Origin: Chloroflexi bacterium CFX6
Lineage (GTDB): Bacteria; Chloroflexota; Anaerolineae; Anaerolineales; Villigracilaceae
DNA: 33,089 bases
Direction of reading: 5' to 3'
Assembly: GCA_030263595.1 (NCBI GenBank)
Contig: SZPG01000047.1
Span: 1 to 33,089 of the forward strand
Below the pieces are notes generated by a model, which searched no databases, was not told the origin of the DNA, and was given only the letters and a program-made list of their open reading frames with translations. Positions 7,139 to 13,689 of the stretch are shown piece after piece (position 1 is the first letter of the stretch; each line of letters begins with the position of its first letter). Both the position numbers and the translations under genes were made by a program.

Positions 7139-7501
7139 ATGATTGCGGTCTTCGACACGAACATCGTCATTGACGCGCTCAACGGTGTGGAGCAGGCCGA
7201 CGAAGAATACAATCGTTATGAGCGCGTTTTGATCAGCCTGATTACGTGGATGGAAATATTGGTCGGCGCAGAAGGCGACGACGCCGAACTGCGCGATTTT
7301 CTGGAAACGCGCTTCGAAATCGTTCCGCTTGACATCGTAACTGCTGAAAACGCTGTGCAATTGCGCCGCGAACATCGAATGCGACTGCCCGACGCCATCA
7401 TTTGGGGGACCGCGAAAACTCATAATGCCGTTTTGGTCACACGCAATACAAAGGACTTTAACCCTGATTGGGATGGCATTCGCTTGCCCTATACTTTGTA
7501 A
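7139..7501 (+). CDS. vapC: VapC-type PIN-domain RNase toxin
   Basis: A 120-residue PIN-domain protein. The four acidic metal ligands are in place: D6 (FDTNIVIDAL), E39 (WMEILVG), D85 (RLPDAIIWGTA) and D106 (TRNTKDFNP). VapC toxins are Mg-dependent endoribonucleases that cut tRNA or rRNA and are held inactive by the cognate antitoxin. Length and order (antitoxin first, zero spacing) are standard. The gene is inserted among type I restriction-modification relics: the frame right after its stop enters the hsdS tail at LWQRRIVAYLDGL. Confidence 0.9.
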   Translation: MIAVFDTNIVIDALNGVEQADEEYNRYERVLISLITWMEILVGAEGDDAELRDFLETRFEIVPLDIVTAENAVQLRREHRMRLPDAIIWGTAKTHNAVLVTRNTKDFNPDWDGIRLPYTL

Positions 7502-7712
7502 GCTTCGCTCGACCCTTTGGCAGCGGCGCATTGTCGCTTATCTGGATGGGTTGTACCCTTCGCTGCGCTTCGGGGACCTGCGGCAGGCGAAAGTCAATGC
7601 GTTGCATGCCCATGCTCCTGGGCGGTTACAGGTTAAGAGCGGGGAGGAGTTGCGACGAAGGCGGACGTTGATGCCGAGTATTTTGGATAAAGCGTTCAAA
7701 GGTGAATTATGA
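7502..7712 (+). pseudogene. hsdS: hsdS C-terminal relic with two in-frame insertions
   Basis: Read in one frame, the segment gives LWQRRIVAYLDGL, QAKVNAL, GEELRRRRTLMPSILDKAFKGEL and a stop. These are the consecutive blocks of the C-terminal conserved helix and tail of type I specificity (S) subunits. They are interrupted by about 10 extra residues (YPSLRFGDLR) encoded by a CCCTTCG...CTTCGGGG palindrome-like insert at 7552-7581, and by about 11 more (HAHAPGRLQVK). Both interruptions keep the frame. Target-recognition domains and a plausible start codon are absent, so this is a relic. Confidence 0.7.
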
Positions 7713-7718
7713 TTATTA

Positions 7719-7802
7719 TGTCGTTGCGAGACGGTGATCGTCCGTCGAAGCAATCTCCTGTTTCAAGAGGGGATTGCTTCGCAACGTGCGCTCGCAATGA
7801 CA
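7719..7802. repeat. Complete 84-bp TGTCATTGCGAG palindromic element
   Basis: This is the best-preserved copy in the window. The left end is TGTCGTTGCGAG and the right end CTCGCAATGACA, an 11/12-bp terminal inverted repeat. Internal GAAGCAATCTC pairs with GGGATTGCTTC. It lies between the hsdS relic and a further relic scrap and carries no gene of its own. Confidence 0.85.
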
Positions 7803-7909
7803 TGGTGGCGAAGGTCAATGCGCTGCGGGAGTTACAGTCCGTGGGCGTGACGCTGACGCGCGAGGAACTGCTGTCCCTGCGGGATTTATTGAACAGCCTC
7901 GATTTGTGA
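7802..7909 (+). pseudogene. Short hsdS-like scrap
   Basis: A 35-codon frame starts MVAKVNALRELQS. AKVNALRELQ matches the coiled-coil spacer found in type I specificity subunits and repeats the QAKVNAL seen in the relic just upstream. The remainder (VGVTLTREELLSLRDLLNSLDL in two pieces) is not recognised. It could be decayed hsdS material or the end of an unrelated small gene. No ribosome site is evident. Confidence 0.4.
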
Positions 7910-7952
7910 AAGGAATCGAGCGCTGGCTATTGCTTACCCTCACCGCTCGCTG

Positions 7953-8000
7953 TTCACTGATGACTGATTACTGGTCACTGATCACTGTTCACTGATAACC
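7953..8000. repeat. TCACTGA heptanucleotide tandem repeat
   Basis: Seven near-identical 7-nt units (TCACTGA, TGACTGA, TTACTGG, TCACTGA, TCACTGT, TCACTGA, TAACCGC) lie in tandem. The 3' end of the next minus-strand gene, including its stop codon at 7975, is made of these units. Confidence 0.8.
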
Positions 8001-8397
8001 GCCCATACGCCCCCGCCCACGGCTTCCCCAGCCTGTGATGCTCCGAAATTTGCACCTTGCCGAACCTCCCCGCGATCTGCGGCAGAAGGGAGGCGATCAT
8101 CGCCCAATCGTCGCTCGACACGGCGGCTCTCAACTTCGAGGCGACCTGTCCGGTCCACACCCACTCCATGCGGAAGCGGTCCGCTTTGACCCAGTAGCCG
8201 CGCTTCTCCCACGCCGCAACGGATTCGTCAATCCCGTCGGCAATGGCTTGCAGCGCCAGCGCGATGAACGCGGCGAGGTCCCTGGCTTCGTTCGTCACGT
8301 CCTTTTGTTTGGCAAGTTCGCGAATTGCCAGCACGATGGCTTTCGATAAGCGGGTTCGGTCCTTCCCTGCGGTGTCGGTTTTGATGAGTCGGCTCAA
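7975..8397 (-). CDS. Hypothetical helical protein, 140 residues
   Basis: No family is recognised. The protein is mostly helical and soluble: an N-terminal Lys/Arg-rich stretch (GKDRTRLSKAIVLAIRELAK), a central Ala/Leu helix (LAAFIALALQAIADGIDESV), then an aromatic patch (WEKRGYWVKADRFRMEWVW) and a C-terminal part ending in repeat-encoded SVNSDQ. The frame opens at a TTG (8397) with GGAG 8 nt upstream and a strong promoter about 40 bp further up, which supports it as real despite the unusual start codon. Codon use resembles neighbouring genes. It is divergent from tRNA-Leu. Confidence 0.65.
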   Translation of the reverse strand: MSRLIKTDTAGKDRTRLSKAIVLAIRELAKQKDVTNEARDLAAFIALALQAIADGIDESVAAWEKRGYWVKADRFRMEWVWTGQVASKLRAAVSSDDWAMIASLLPQIAGRFGKVQISEHHRLGKPWAGAYGRLSVNSDQ

Positions 8398-8435
8398 GAG
8401 ATGGCTCCGTTTCGGGTGTCAAGATCAAGCGCGGG

Positions 8436-8463
8436 ATTATACTCGCCAATTGCAAAACGTCAA
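8436..8463 (-). promoter_or_regulatory. Promoter of the 140-residue hypothetical gene
   Basis: On the minus strand TTGACG, a 16-bp spacer and TATAAT form one of the best sigma-70-type promoters in the window. Confidence 0.7.
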
Positions 8464-8485
8464 TCGCAAAATCGAAAAATCACGT

Positions 8486-8491
8486 TATAAT
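8486..8491 (+). promoter_or_regulatory. -10 box upstream of tRNA-Leu
   Basis: A TATAAT lies 65 bp before the mature tRNA, with no clear -35 box. The predicted 5' precursor would contain the heptanucleotide repeat at 8499-8551. Confidence 0.4.
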
Positions 8492-8498
8492 TTCGCCG

Positions 8499-8551
8499 CT
8501 CACTGGTCACTGCCCACTGCTCACTGCTCACTGATCACCGCTTACTGATAC
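8499..8551. repeat. TCACTGN heptanucleotide tandem repeat before tRNA-Leu
   Basis: About seven tandem 7-nt units (TCACTGG, TCACTGC, CCACTGC, TCACTGC, TCACTGA, TCACCGC, TTACTGA). It belongs to the same family as 7953-8000 and 10888-10928. Confidence 0.8.
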
Positions 8552-8556
8552 ACCCC

Positions 8557-8638
8557 GGGGACGTGCTGGAACTGGCAGACAGGTGGCGCTTAGGACGCCA
8601 TGCCGCGAGGCGTGTGGGTTCGATTCCCACCGTCCCCA
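8557..8638 (+). tRNA. tRNA-Leu, anticodon UAG
   Basis: The acceptor stem GGGGACG pairs with CGTCCCC and is followed by discriminator A. The anticodon stem TGGCG/CGCCA encloses the loop CTTAGGA with TAG at 8591-8593. The T arm is GTGGG-TTCGATT-CCCAC. A long variable arm marks it as class II, as expected for leucine. CCA is not encoded. It reads CUA and, with a modified U34, other CUN codons. Confidence 0.95.
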
Positions 8639-8755
8639 TTGAACCAACCTTTGACTGAACCAACCCTGGACTCAGGCAGCTTGCTTCCGTAACGCGACAA
8701 CAACACGACGGCAGGCTGCCCGATTCCAAAAAAATTACGAAGGGAACTCAAGACC

Positions 8756-10231
8756 TTGAAAATCGAAAAGACAATCGAAGAAAACCATGAAGCCAGATTA
8801 GTGGTTGAAATAGAAGCGGAAAAGATGGAGGGGTACAAACGCCGCGCGGCGCGCAAGATCAGCGAACACGGCAAGATCCCCGGCTTTCGACCGGGCAAGG
8901 CTCCCTATCACATGGTCGTCCTGAACTACGGCGAACAGGCTGTACTCGAACAGGCGATTGATTACCTGGTGGACGACGAGTATTCGAACATCCTCAAGGA
9001 GGCGGGTGTGGAGCCGGGCGCGATGGGCTCCCTCGAAGCGATTGACTCGTTCGATCCGCCCAAACTGATCTTCCGCGTGCCCCTCGCCCCCGAAGTGGAC
9101 CTGGGCGACTATCACTCGGTTCGCATGCCGTACGAATGGTCTGCTCCGCCCCAGGAGGAGGTGGACGAAGCCCTGGGAGATCTCCGCCGGATGTATGCCA
9201 CCACCGAAAACGTGGAGCGTGAAGCGCAGGAGGACGATTACGTTTTCGTTGACCTCGAATCCGAGACCACAGAAATGAATCGTACCGGCTTTCCTGCCTA
9301 CATCCGCGAGGCGCGTGATCTCGAATGGCCCTGGAACGGTTTCGCAAAAGAACTGATCGGCATGAAGCCCGGCGACACAAAGACCATCCAGCACGCCTTC
9401 CCCGAAGATTGGGACGTGGAGGAATTACAGGGCAGGACGGTCGAGGTCGAGGTCGCCGTCAAGACCGTACGCGGCACGACCCTGCCCGAACTCGACGATG
9501 AATTCGCAAAATCCACCGGCATTGCCGGGACGCTCGAGGAACTAAAGGAAGTCGTCAGGACGGATCTGGAATCCCGCTCCAGGGCGGCTTATGACGACAA
9601 ATACTTCGTCGAACTAATCGAGAAGGTCAAGGAGGGCGCCACCTTCAAATATCACCAAGCCTCCCTCGACCACGAGAGCGAACACGTGCTGGAAGAATTG
9701 AGCGACCGTCTCGCCCAACAGCGCATGGACCTGGAGACTTATTTCAAATCGCGAAACACAACGCGTGAGCAGTTTATCGAGGAGGAGGTCGCGCCCGTCG
9801 CGAAAAAACGCCTCGAGCGTTCGCTCATCCTCGACGAGATCGTCCGCAGGGAAAAACTCGAAGTGAGCGACGAATCCCTCGACGCCGAATTCAACCTGAC
9901 GCTGAATTCGCTGGTCATGCAGGGATTGGACGTGAGCAAGGTCCGCGGCGGCAAAAAGGGGCGGGAACAACTCGCCCAGGCCGTCGCGATGGAATCAATG
10001 AACCGCGTGCTCACCCGCAACGCGCTCGAGTTGTTGAAGTCCATTGCGATCGGCGAATATAAAACGCCGGGGGAACGCGCGGCGGAGGCTGAAGCCGCAA
10101 AAGCCGCGGCGGAAGCGGCGTCGGCGGGGGAAAAGGCTGAAGAAACAGAGACAGCCGTCCCCGTTGTCCTGAGCGAGTCGAAGGACGCGGGCGAGCCGGG
10201 CGCCTCCGCCGAAGAGGAAACAAAGAGTTAA
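8756..10231 (+). CDS. tig: Trigger factor
   Basis: A 491-residue ribosome-associated chaperone. The N-terminal ribosome-binding domain has the signature GFRPGKAP at residues 43-50. A FKBP-like peptidyl-prolyl isomerase domain lies in the middle ([10 protein letters not shown]... to about residue 245), and the helical C-terminal chaperone domain follows. Trigger factor binds near the exit tunnel and shields nascent chains. It starts with TTG (8756), with AAGGG about 11 nt upstream, and no earlier in-frame start is better. It is longer than many homologues because of an Ala/Glu-rich C-terminal tail (from about residue 440). Part of that tail, VVLSESKD, is encoded by a palindromic repeat (10166-10186). 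clpP follows 50 bp downstream, a common tig-clp arrangement. Confidence 0.95.
   Translation: MKIEKTIEENHEARLVVEIEAEKMEGYKRRAARKISEHGKIPGFRPGKAPYHMVVLNYGEQAVLEQAIDYLVDDEYSNILKEAGVEPGAMGSLEAIDSFDPPKLIFRVPLAPEVDLGDYHSVRMPYEWSAPPQEEVDEALGDLRRMYATTENVEREAQEDDYVFVDLESETTEMNRTGFPAYIREARDLEWPWNGFAKELIGMKPGDTKTIQHAFPEDWDVEELQGRTVEVEVAVKTVRGTTLPELDDEFAKSTGIAGTLEELKEVVRTDLESRSRAAYDDKYFVELIEKVKEGATFKYHQASLDHESEHVLEELSDRLAQQRMDLETYFKSRNTTREQFIEEEVAPVAKKRLERSLILDEIVRREKLEVSDESLDAEFNLTLNSLVMQGLDVSKVRGGKKGREQLAQAVAMESMNRVLTRNALELLKSIAIGEYKTPGERAAEAEAAKAAAEAASAGEKAEETETAVPVVLSESKDAGEPGASAEEETKS
10166..10186. repeat. Palindromic repeat inside tig
   Basis: A 21-bp imperfect palindrome beginning GTCCTGAGCGAG and ending TCGAAGGAC is the reverse-orientation form of the CCCTTCGACTGCGCTCAGGG core found at 31368-31384 and 32115-32132. 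Here it lies in frame in the low-complexity tail of trigger factor. Confidence 0.7.
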
Positions 10232-10281
10232 CACGATTCCAACGCGGCGCGGCTATGATTGTCCGCATACAAGGAGACGAC

Positions 10282-10893
10282 ATGATCCCAAATTTCAAGA
10301 ACGTTACCCCTTACGTGATCGAATCGACCAATTACGGCGAACGTTCCATTGACGTGTTCACGCGGCTGATCAAGGAACGCATCATCTTCCTCGGCACGCC
10401 CATTGACGACCAGATCGCCAACGTGATCGTGGCGCAGTTGCTGTATCTGAACCATGAAGATCCCGACAGGGAAATCCAGATGTACATCAATTCGCCCGGC
10501 GGGCAGATCTACGCGGGGCTTGCGATCTACGACACGATGCAGATGATCACGAACCCGATCAGCACGGTGGCGGTGGGCGTGACCGCTTCTTTCGGGACCG
10601 TTTTGCTGGCGGCCGGCACGAAGGGCAGACGCTACGCCCTGCCCAACGCGACCATCCACATGCACCAGCCGCTGGGCGGCGCGCAAGGTCAGGCGACCGA
10701 CATCGAAATCCAGGCGAAACAGATCCTGAGATTGAAGAGTTTGCTGCTCGGCATCCTTGCGAAGCATACGGGTCAGCCCCTCGAAGTGGTCGAGCGCGAC
10801 AGCGACCGCGATTATTATCTCGAAGCGAGGCAGGCTGTGGAATACGGTCTGGTGGATCAGGTGCTGGAGACGCCGGAGAAGGTGAATCAGTGA
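10282..10893 (+). CDS. clpP: ATP-dependent Clp protease proteolytic subunit
   Basis: A 203-residue ClpP. The triad maps by family position to S103 ([15 protein letters not shown]), H128 ([10 protein letters not shown]) and D177 ([18 protein letters not shown]). The Ser motif reads ASFG rather than the usual ASMG. ClpP forms a tetradecameric barrel fed by ClpX or ClpA/C ATPases, neither of which is in the window. The start is the ATG at 10282, preceded by AAGGAG at 7 nt; an in-frame ATG 27 bp upstream lacks a ribosome site. It follows tig by 50 bp and is probably in the same transcript. Its last codons and stop run into a heptanucleotide repeat. Confidence 0.95.
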   Translation: MIPNFKNVTPYVIESTNYGERSIDVFTRLIKERIIFLGTPIDDQIANVIVAQLLYLNHEDPDREIQMYINSPGGQIYAGLAIYDTMQMITNPISTVAVGVTASFGTVLLAAGTKGRRYALPNATIHMHQPLGGAQGQATDIEIQAKQILRLKSLLLGILAKHTGQPLEVVERDSDRDYYLEARQAVEYGLVDQVLETPEKVNQ

Positions 10894-10928
10894 GCAGTGA
10901 TCAGTAATCAGTGAACAGTGAAGAGTGA
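10888..10928. repeat. CAGTGAN heptanucleotide tandem repeat at the clpP 3' end
   Basis: Units CAGTGAG, CAGTGAT, CAGTAAT, CAGTGAA, CAGTGAA and GAGTGAA are in tandem. This is the reverse complement of the TCACTGN family near 8000 and 8500. The clpP stop codon is part of the first unit. Confidence 0.8.
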
Positions 10929-10957
10929 AGACCTCGAGGAGAAATTCTCGGGGTCTT
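10928..10957 (+). terminator. Hairpin terminator-like structure after clpP
   Basis: AAGACCTCGAG pairs with CTCGGGGTCTT (one T-G mismatch) around an 8-nt loop. The following sequence is GCGTTTA, so the U tract is weak. Confidence 0.55.
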
Positions 10958-10962
10958 GCGTT

Positions 10963-10968
10963 TATAAT
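10963..10968 (+). promoter_or_regulatory. -10 box upstream of the HAD phosphatase gene
   Basis: A TATAAT directly follows the hairpin that ends the tig-clpP unit, about 66 bp before the HAD ATG. No convincing -35 box was seen. Confidence 0.4.
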
Positions 10969-11033
10969 GCGTGCAGTCGCAAATTGCAAACTTGTGTCGA
11001 GCCTGCCGAAGAATCGAAAATCGTCAATCGTAA

Positions 11034-11825
11034 ATGACCATGATCCCACCACACATCCAAGCCCTCATCCTCGACATGGACGGCGTATTATGGAAATCGG
11101 ACGCGCCCATCGGCGACCTGCCGTCCATATTCAAGCGCATCCGCGAACGCGGACTGAAGTTTGTTTTTGCCACCAATAACGGGACGAAGACTCCCGAAGA
11201 ATATCAAAGGAAGCTTGCAGACCTCGGCGTGGACGTTGATCCGAATCAGGTGATCACCTCCGCGCTGGGCATCGCATACCTGCTCGGACGCAAATATCCG
11301 CGCGGGACGAAGATATTTATGATCGGCGGCGAGGGAGTCCGCAAGGCGTTGAACGACAAGGGATTCGAGGTATTGCCTCTCGAACGTGTATCGGAGGCGC
11401 AAGTCTTTGTCATGGGCATCGACCGGAGCATCAACTTCGAGAAGGTCGCAGAGGCGACGCTCCTCGTGCGAAACGGAATCCCCTTCTACACCACCAACAC
11501 CGATAAGACCTTCCCCACCCCGCGCGGGGAAATCCCCGGTTCGGGCGCGTGGCTTTCGATCATCACAACCGCAACCGGCGTGGAACCCATTTCGGCGGGC
11601 AAGCCTTACCCGTATTTGATGGAGCTCGCCCTGGAAAGACTCGGCGCCCGAAAAGTGGAAACGCTCGTCGTCGGCGACCGCCTCGAAACGGACATCGCCG
11701 CAGGTCAGGCGGTGGGGTGCCCGACCGCGCTCGTGTTGAGCGGCGTATCCACGCGCGAGGAAGCGGAGAAGTGGATCCCCGCGCCGGAGATCATTGTCGA
11801 AAGCTTGGACGAGTTGGTTGCGTAG
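11034..11825 (+). CDS. HAD-IIA family sugar-phosphatase (NagD/phosphoglycolate phosphatase-like)
   Basis: A 263-residue HAD hydrolase of the type with a C2 cap. Motif I is DMDGVLW with nucleophile D14 and acid/base D16. Motif II is FATNNGT (T47, N48). K190 lies in ISAGKPYP (motif III), and motif IV is VVGDRLETDI (214-221). Relatives dephosphorylate p-nitrophenyl phosphate, 2-phosphoglycolate or nucleotide/sugar phosphates; the physiological substrate is not predictable. Two close ATGs (11034 and 11040) can serve as start, and neither has a clear ribosome site. A repeat fragment containing GAGCCTGCCGAA lies just upstream. rlmN follows 73 bp downstream across a heptanucleotide repeat. Confidence 0.85.
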   Translation: MTMIPPHIQALILDMDGVLWKSDAPIGDLPSIFKRIRERGLKFVFATNNGTKTPEEYQRKLADLGVDVDPNQVITSALGIAYLLGRKYPRGTKIFMIGGEGVRKALNDKGFEVLPLERVSEAQVFVMGIDRSINFEKVAEATLLVRNGIPFYTTNTDKTFPTPRGEIPGSGAWLSIITTATGVEPISAGKPYPYLMELALERLGARKVETLVVGDRLETDIAAGQAVGCPTALVLSGVSTREEAEKWIPAPEIIVESLDELVA

Positions 11826-11843
11826 GAAGATCGTCCACAGACT

Positions 11844-11892
11844 ACTTTCCACTCTCCACTCTCCACTTTCTACTTTCTACTTTCCACTCCTC
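11844..11892. repeat. ACTYTCC heptanucleotide tandem repeat
   Basis: Tandem 7-nt units (ACTTTCC, ACTCTCC, ACTCTCC, ACTTTCT, ACTTTCT, ACTTTCC) fill the gap between the HAD gene and rlmN. The sequence differs from the TCACTGN family but has the same period. Confidence 0.8.
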
Positions 11893-11898
11893 CTCCCC

Positions 11899-13017
11899 AT
11901 GCTCCTCTACGACCTCGACCTCCCCTCCCTCACGTCCCTCCTCCAGGAATGGAACGAACCTCCCTACCGTGCGAGGCAAATCTGGCAGGGGTTATACAAG
12001 CACATCCACAACTCGCCCGAGCAATTCTCCAATCTCCCCAATTCTCTTCGAGAAAAACTTGCCGAGGAATTTACCTTCACCCCATTCACAGTTAAAACAT
12101 TCCTCGACTCCTCCGATAAGTCCACGCGCAAGACGTTGTTCGAACTGCCGGATGGCAACTTGATCGAAGCGGTCTTGATGCGTTACGGCGACCCGGCGGA
12201 CGATCGTTTTTATCGCCAGGAGCGCGAAGACCGCCAAGGAAAACTAATATCTTCGCGTCCTTTGCGGTTAAATAAGAAGCGCCGAGCCCTGTGCATCTCC
12301 ACGCAGGCCGGTTGCGCGATGGGATGCGTCTTTTGCGCCACCGGGCAAATGGGATTCAAACGTCACCTCACGAGCGGCGAGATCGTCGCGCAGGTCATGT
12401 ATTACGCGCGCATGTTGAGGGACGTGAACGAAGCCGTCACGAACATCGTCTTTATGGGGATGGGCGAACCGTTCCACAATTACGATAACACGATGGCGAC
12501 AATTGACCGCCTCAATGACCCGCAGGGATTCAACTTCGGCGCGCGCCGCATGACGATCTCCACTGTTGGCTTGGTCCCTCAGATCAGACGATTCGCGGAC
12601 GAAAAGCGTCAGGTCAACCTCGCCATCTCACTCCACGCCGCGGACGACGAGGAGCGTCTCGCCATCATGCCGGTCAACAAGCGCTACAGAATTGACGAGA
12701 TCCTCGAAGCCTGCCGTTACTACATCGAGAAAACGCATCGCCGCGTGACCTTCGAATGGGCGCTCATCAACGGAGTCAACGATACGCCCGAAGTGGCGAT
12801 GAAACTCGCCGCGCGGCTCAGGGGACTGCTGTGCCACGTCAACGCCATCCCCCTCAACCCCACCAAAGGTTACAGCGGCGAGGCGACCAGCCGTCAACGT
12901 GCGGAACGATTCAAAGAAACGCTGGAGCAGGCTGGGGTCCCATGCACGATCCGTATGCGGCGCGGGATTGACATCAACGCGGGGTGTGGTCAGTTGGCGG
13001 GGTCTGTTTTGTTTTAG
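11899..13017 (+). CDS. rlmN: Dual-specificity RNA (adenine-2503-C2) methyltransferase RlmN
   Basis: A 372-residue radical SAM methyltransferase of 23S rRNA A2503 (and tRNA A37 in some bacteria). The cluster motif is C139-x3-C143-x2-C146 (AGCAMGCVFCATGQMGF). By family alignment C132 (LCISTQ) is the Cys that resolves the intermediate and C363 (INAGCGQLAG) the one that is methylated. The N-terminal HhH-like domain includes PPYRARQIWQGLYKH. The ATG at 11899 is chosen because the longer frame would translate heptanucleotide repeats; no Shine-Dalgarno sequence is visible. Residues of about 100-128 are an extra segment just before the catalytic Cys, encoded largely by a dispersed repeat (12221-12275). 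All catalytic motifs are intact, so the enzyme is probably active. Confidence 0.93.
   Translation: MLLYDLDLPSLTSLLQEWNEPPYRARQIWQGLYKHIHNSPEQFSNLPNSLREKLAEEFTFTPFTVKTFLDSSDKSTRKTLFELPDGNLIEAVLMRYGDPADDRFYRQEREDRQGKLISSRPLRLNKKRRALCISTQAGCAMGCVFCATGQMGFKRHLTSGEIVAQVMYYARMLRDVNEAVTNIVFMGMGEPFHNYDNTMATIDRLNDPQGFNFGARRMTISTVGLVPQIRRFADEKRQVNLAISLHAADDEERLAIMPVNKRYRIDEILEACRYYIEKTHRRVTFEWALINGVNDTPEVAMKLAARLRGLLCHVNAIPLNPTKGYSGEATSRQRAERFKETLEQAGVPCTIRMRRGIDINAGCGQLAGSVLF
12221..12275. repeat. Dispersed inverted-repeat element inside rlmN
   Basis: CGCGAAGA (12223-12230) is complementary to TCTTCGCG (12250-12257), and CCGCCAAGGA (12231-12240) to TCCTTTGCGG (12258-12267, 9/10). The reverse complement reads TTAACCGCAAAGGACGCGAA, the look of a widespread intergenic repeat, but here it is translated as part of RlmN. 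Confidence 0.6.
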
Positions 13018-13080
13018 TCTTGTGTTTGTGGGGATTGATTTGTGATTATTGGCTACGCGCAAATAAGGAAATAATATTCC

Positions 13081-13683
13081 GTGAAGATTCTCAGCCCGGC
13101 AGGCGTTAATCAATTAGAGCGCATGAATGATCCTGAACCGTCGCGGCTCATTTCTGAATGCATCGCCGGGAACGAAGCTGCGATCGAAATGCTTGTACGC
13201 CAGCATGAGGCTGACGTGTTCAGGCTTGCGCTTTCCATTACAGGAGACCCTGCTGAAGCGCGCGAGATCACGCAGGAGACTTTTATTACGGCGTTGAAAT
13301 CCCTGCGATCGTACCGGGAAAAAGGATCGTTGAAAGCGTGGCTCTATACGATTACGCTAAACCTGAGCCGTAGCCGGTTGCGAAAGCGAAAGAGACTGGA
13401 ACGGCTGCGAACAACTTTAGCCGCGATCCTTCGAATGGAAGCGCAGGAACAAATCCGCCCGGAAGATGCGGCGATCCAAAACGAGAAGGAAGCGGCTGTC
13501 TGGAGCGAATTGAACAAGTTGGATGAACGACACCGCATCGTTATCGTATTGCGATATTTCCATGACCTGTCAGTGACGGAGATCGCCGAAATCCTGTCCA
13601 TCCGCGAGGGGACGATCCATTCACGACTGCACAACGCCCGCGAGCGGCTGAGGAACGCATTGACCGAACTGCATAAGGAATGA
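13081..13683 (+). CDS. ECF-type RNA polymerase sigma factor
   Basis: A 200-residue sigma-70 family protein with only regions 2 and 4. Region 2 is LVRQHEADVFRLALSITGDP, then REITQETFITALKSLRSY and the -10-recognition part SLKAWLYTITLNLSR. Region 4 is the helix-turn-helix LSVTEIAEILSIREGTIHSR followed by LHNARERLRNAL. The frame opens at a GTG (13081) with AAGGA about 11 nt upstream; an ATG 42 bp downstream (MNDPEPSRL) is an equally reasonable start by homology. The anti-sigma gene starts 6 bp after the stop, forming a classical sigma/anti-sigma operon. Autoregulation is typical of such pairs, but no target promoter motif could be assigned. Confidence 0.9.
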   Translation: MKILSPAGVNQLERMNDPEPSRLISECIAGNEAAIEMLVRQHEADVFRLALSITGDPAEAREITQETFITALKSLRSYREKGSLKAWLYTITLNLSRSRLRKRKRLERLRTTLAAILRMEAQEQIRPEDAAIQNEKEAAVWSELNKLDERHRIVIVLRYFHDLSVTEIAEILSIREGTIHSRLHNARERLRNALTELHKE

Positions 13684-13689
13684 TCCGGG

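Noticed and set aside
8499..8551. Heptanucleotide arrays considered as binding-site clusters such as an origin or iteron set
   Set aside because: The same 7-mers occur at several unrelated gene ends, units drift freely, and no DnaA boxes or replication genes are nearby.
8639..8755. GGCAGC...GCTGCC pairing between tRNA-Leu and tig as a terminator or regulatory RNA
   Set aside because: The stem is short with a long loop, there is no T run, and nothing else supports a function.
12019..12049. CAATTCTCC-like heptamers inside rlmN as another in-frame repeat insertion
   Set aside because: The encoded FSNLPNSLREKL block corresponds to a region conserved in RlmN proteins, so resemblance to the intergenic heptamers is more likely chance.
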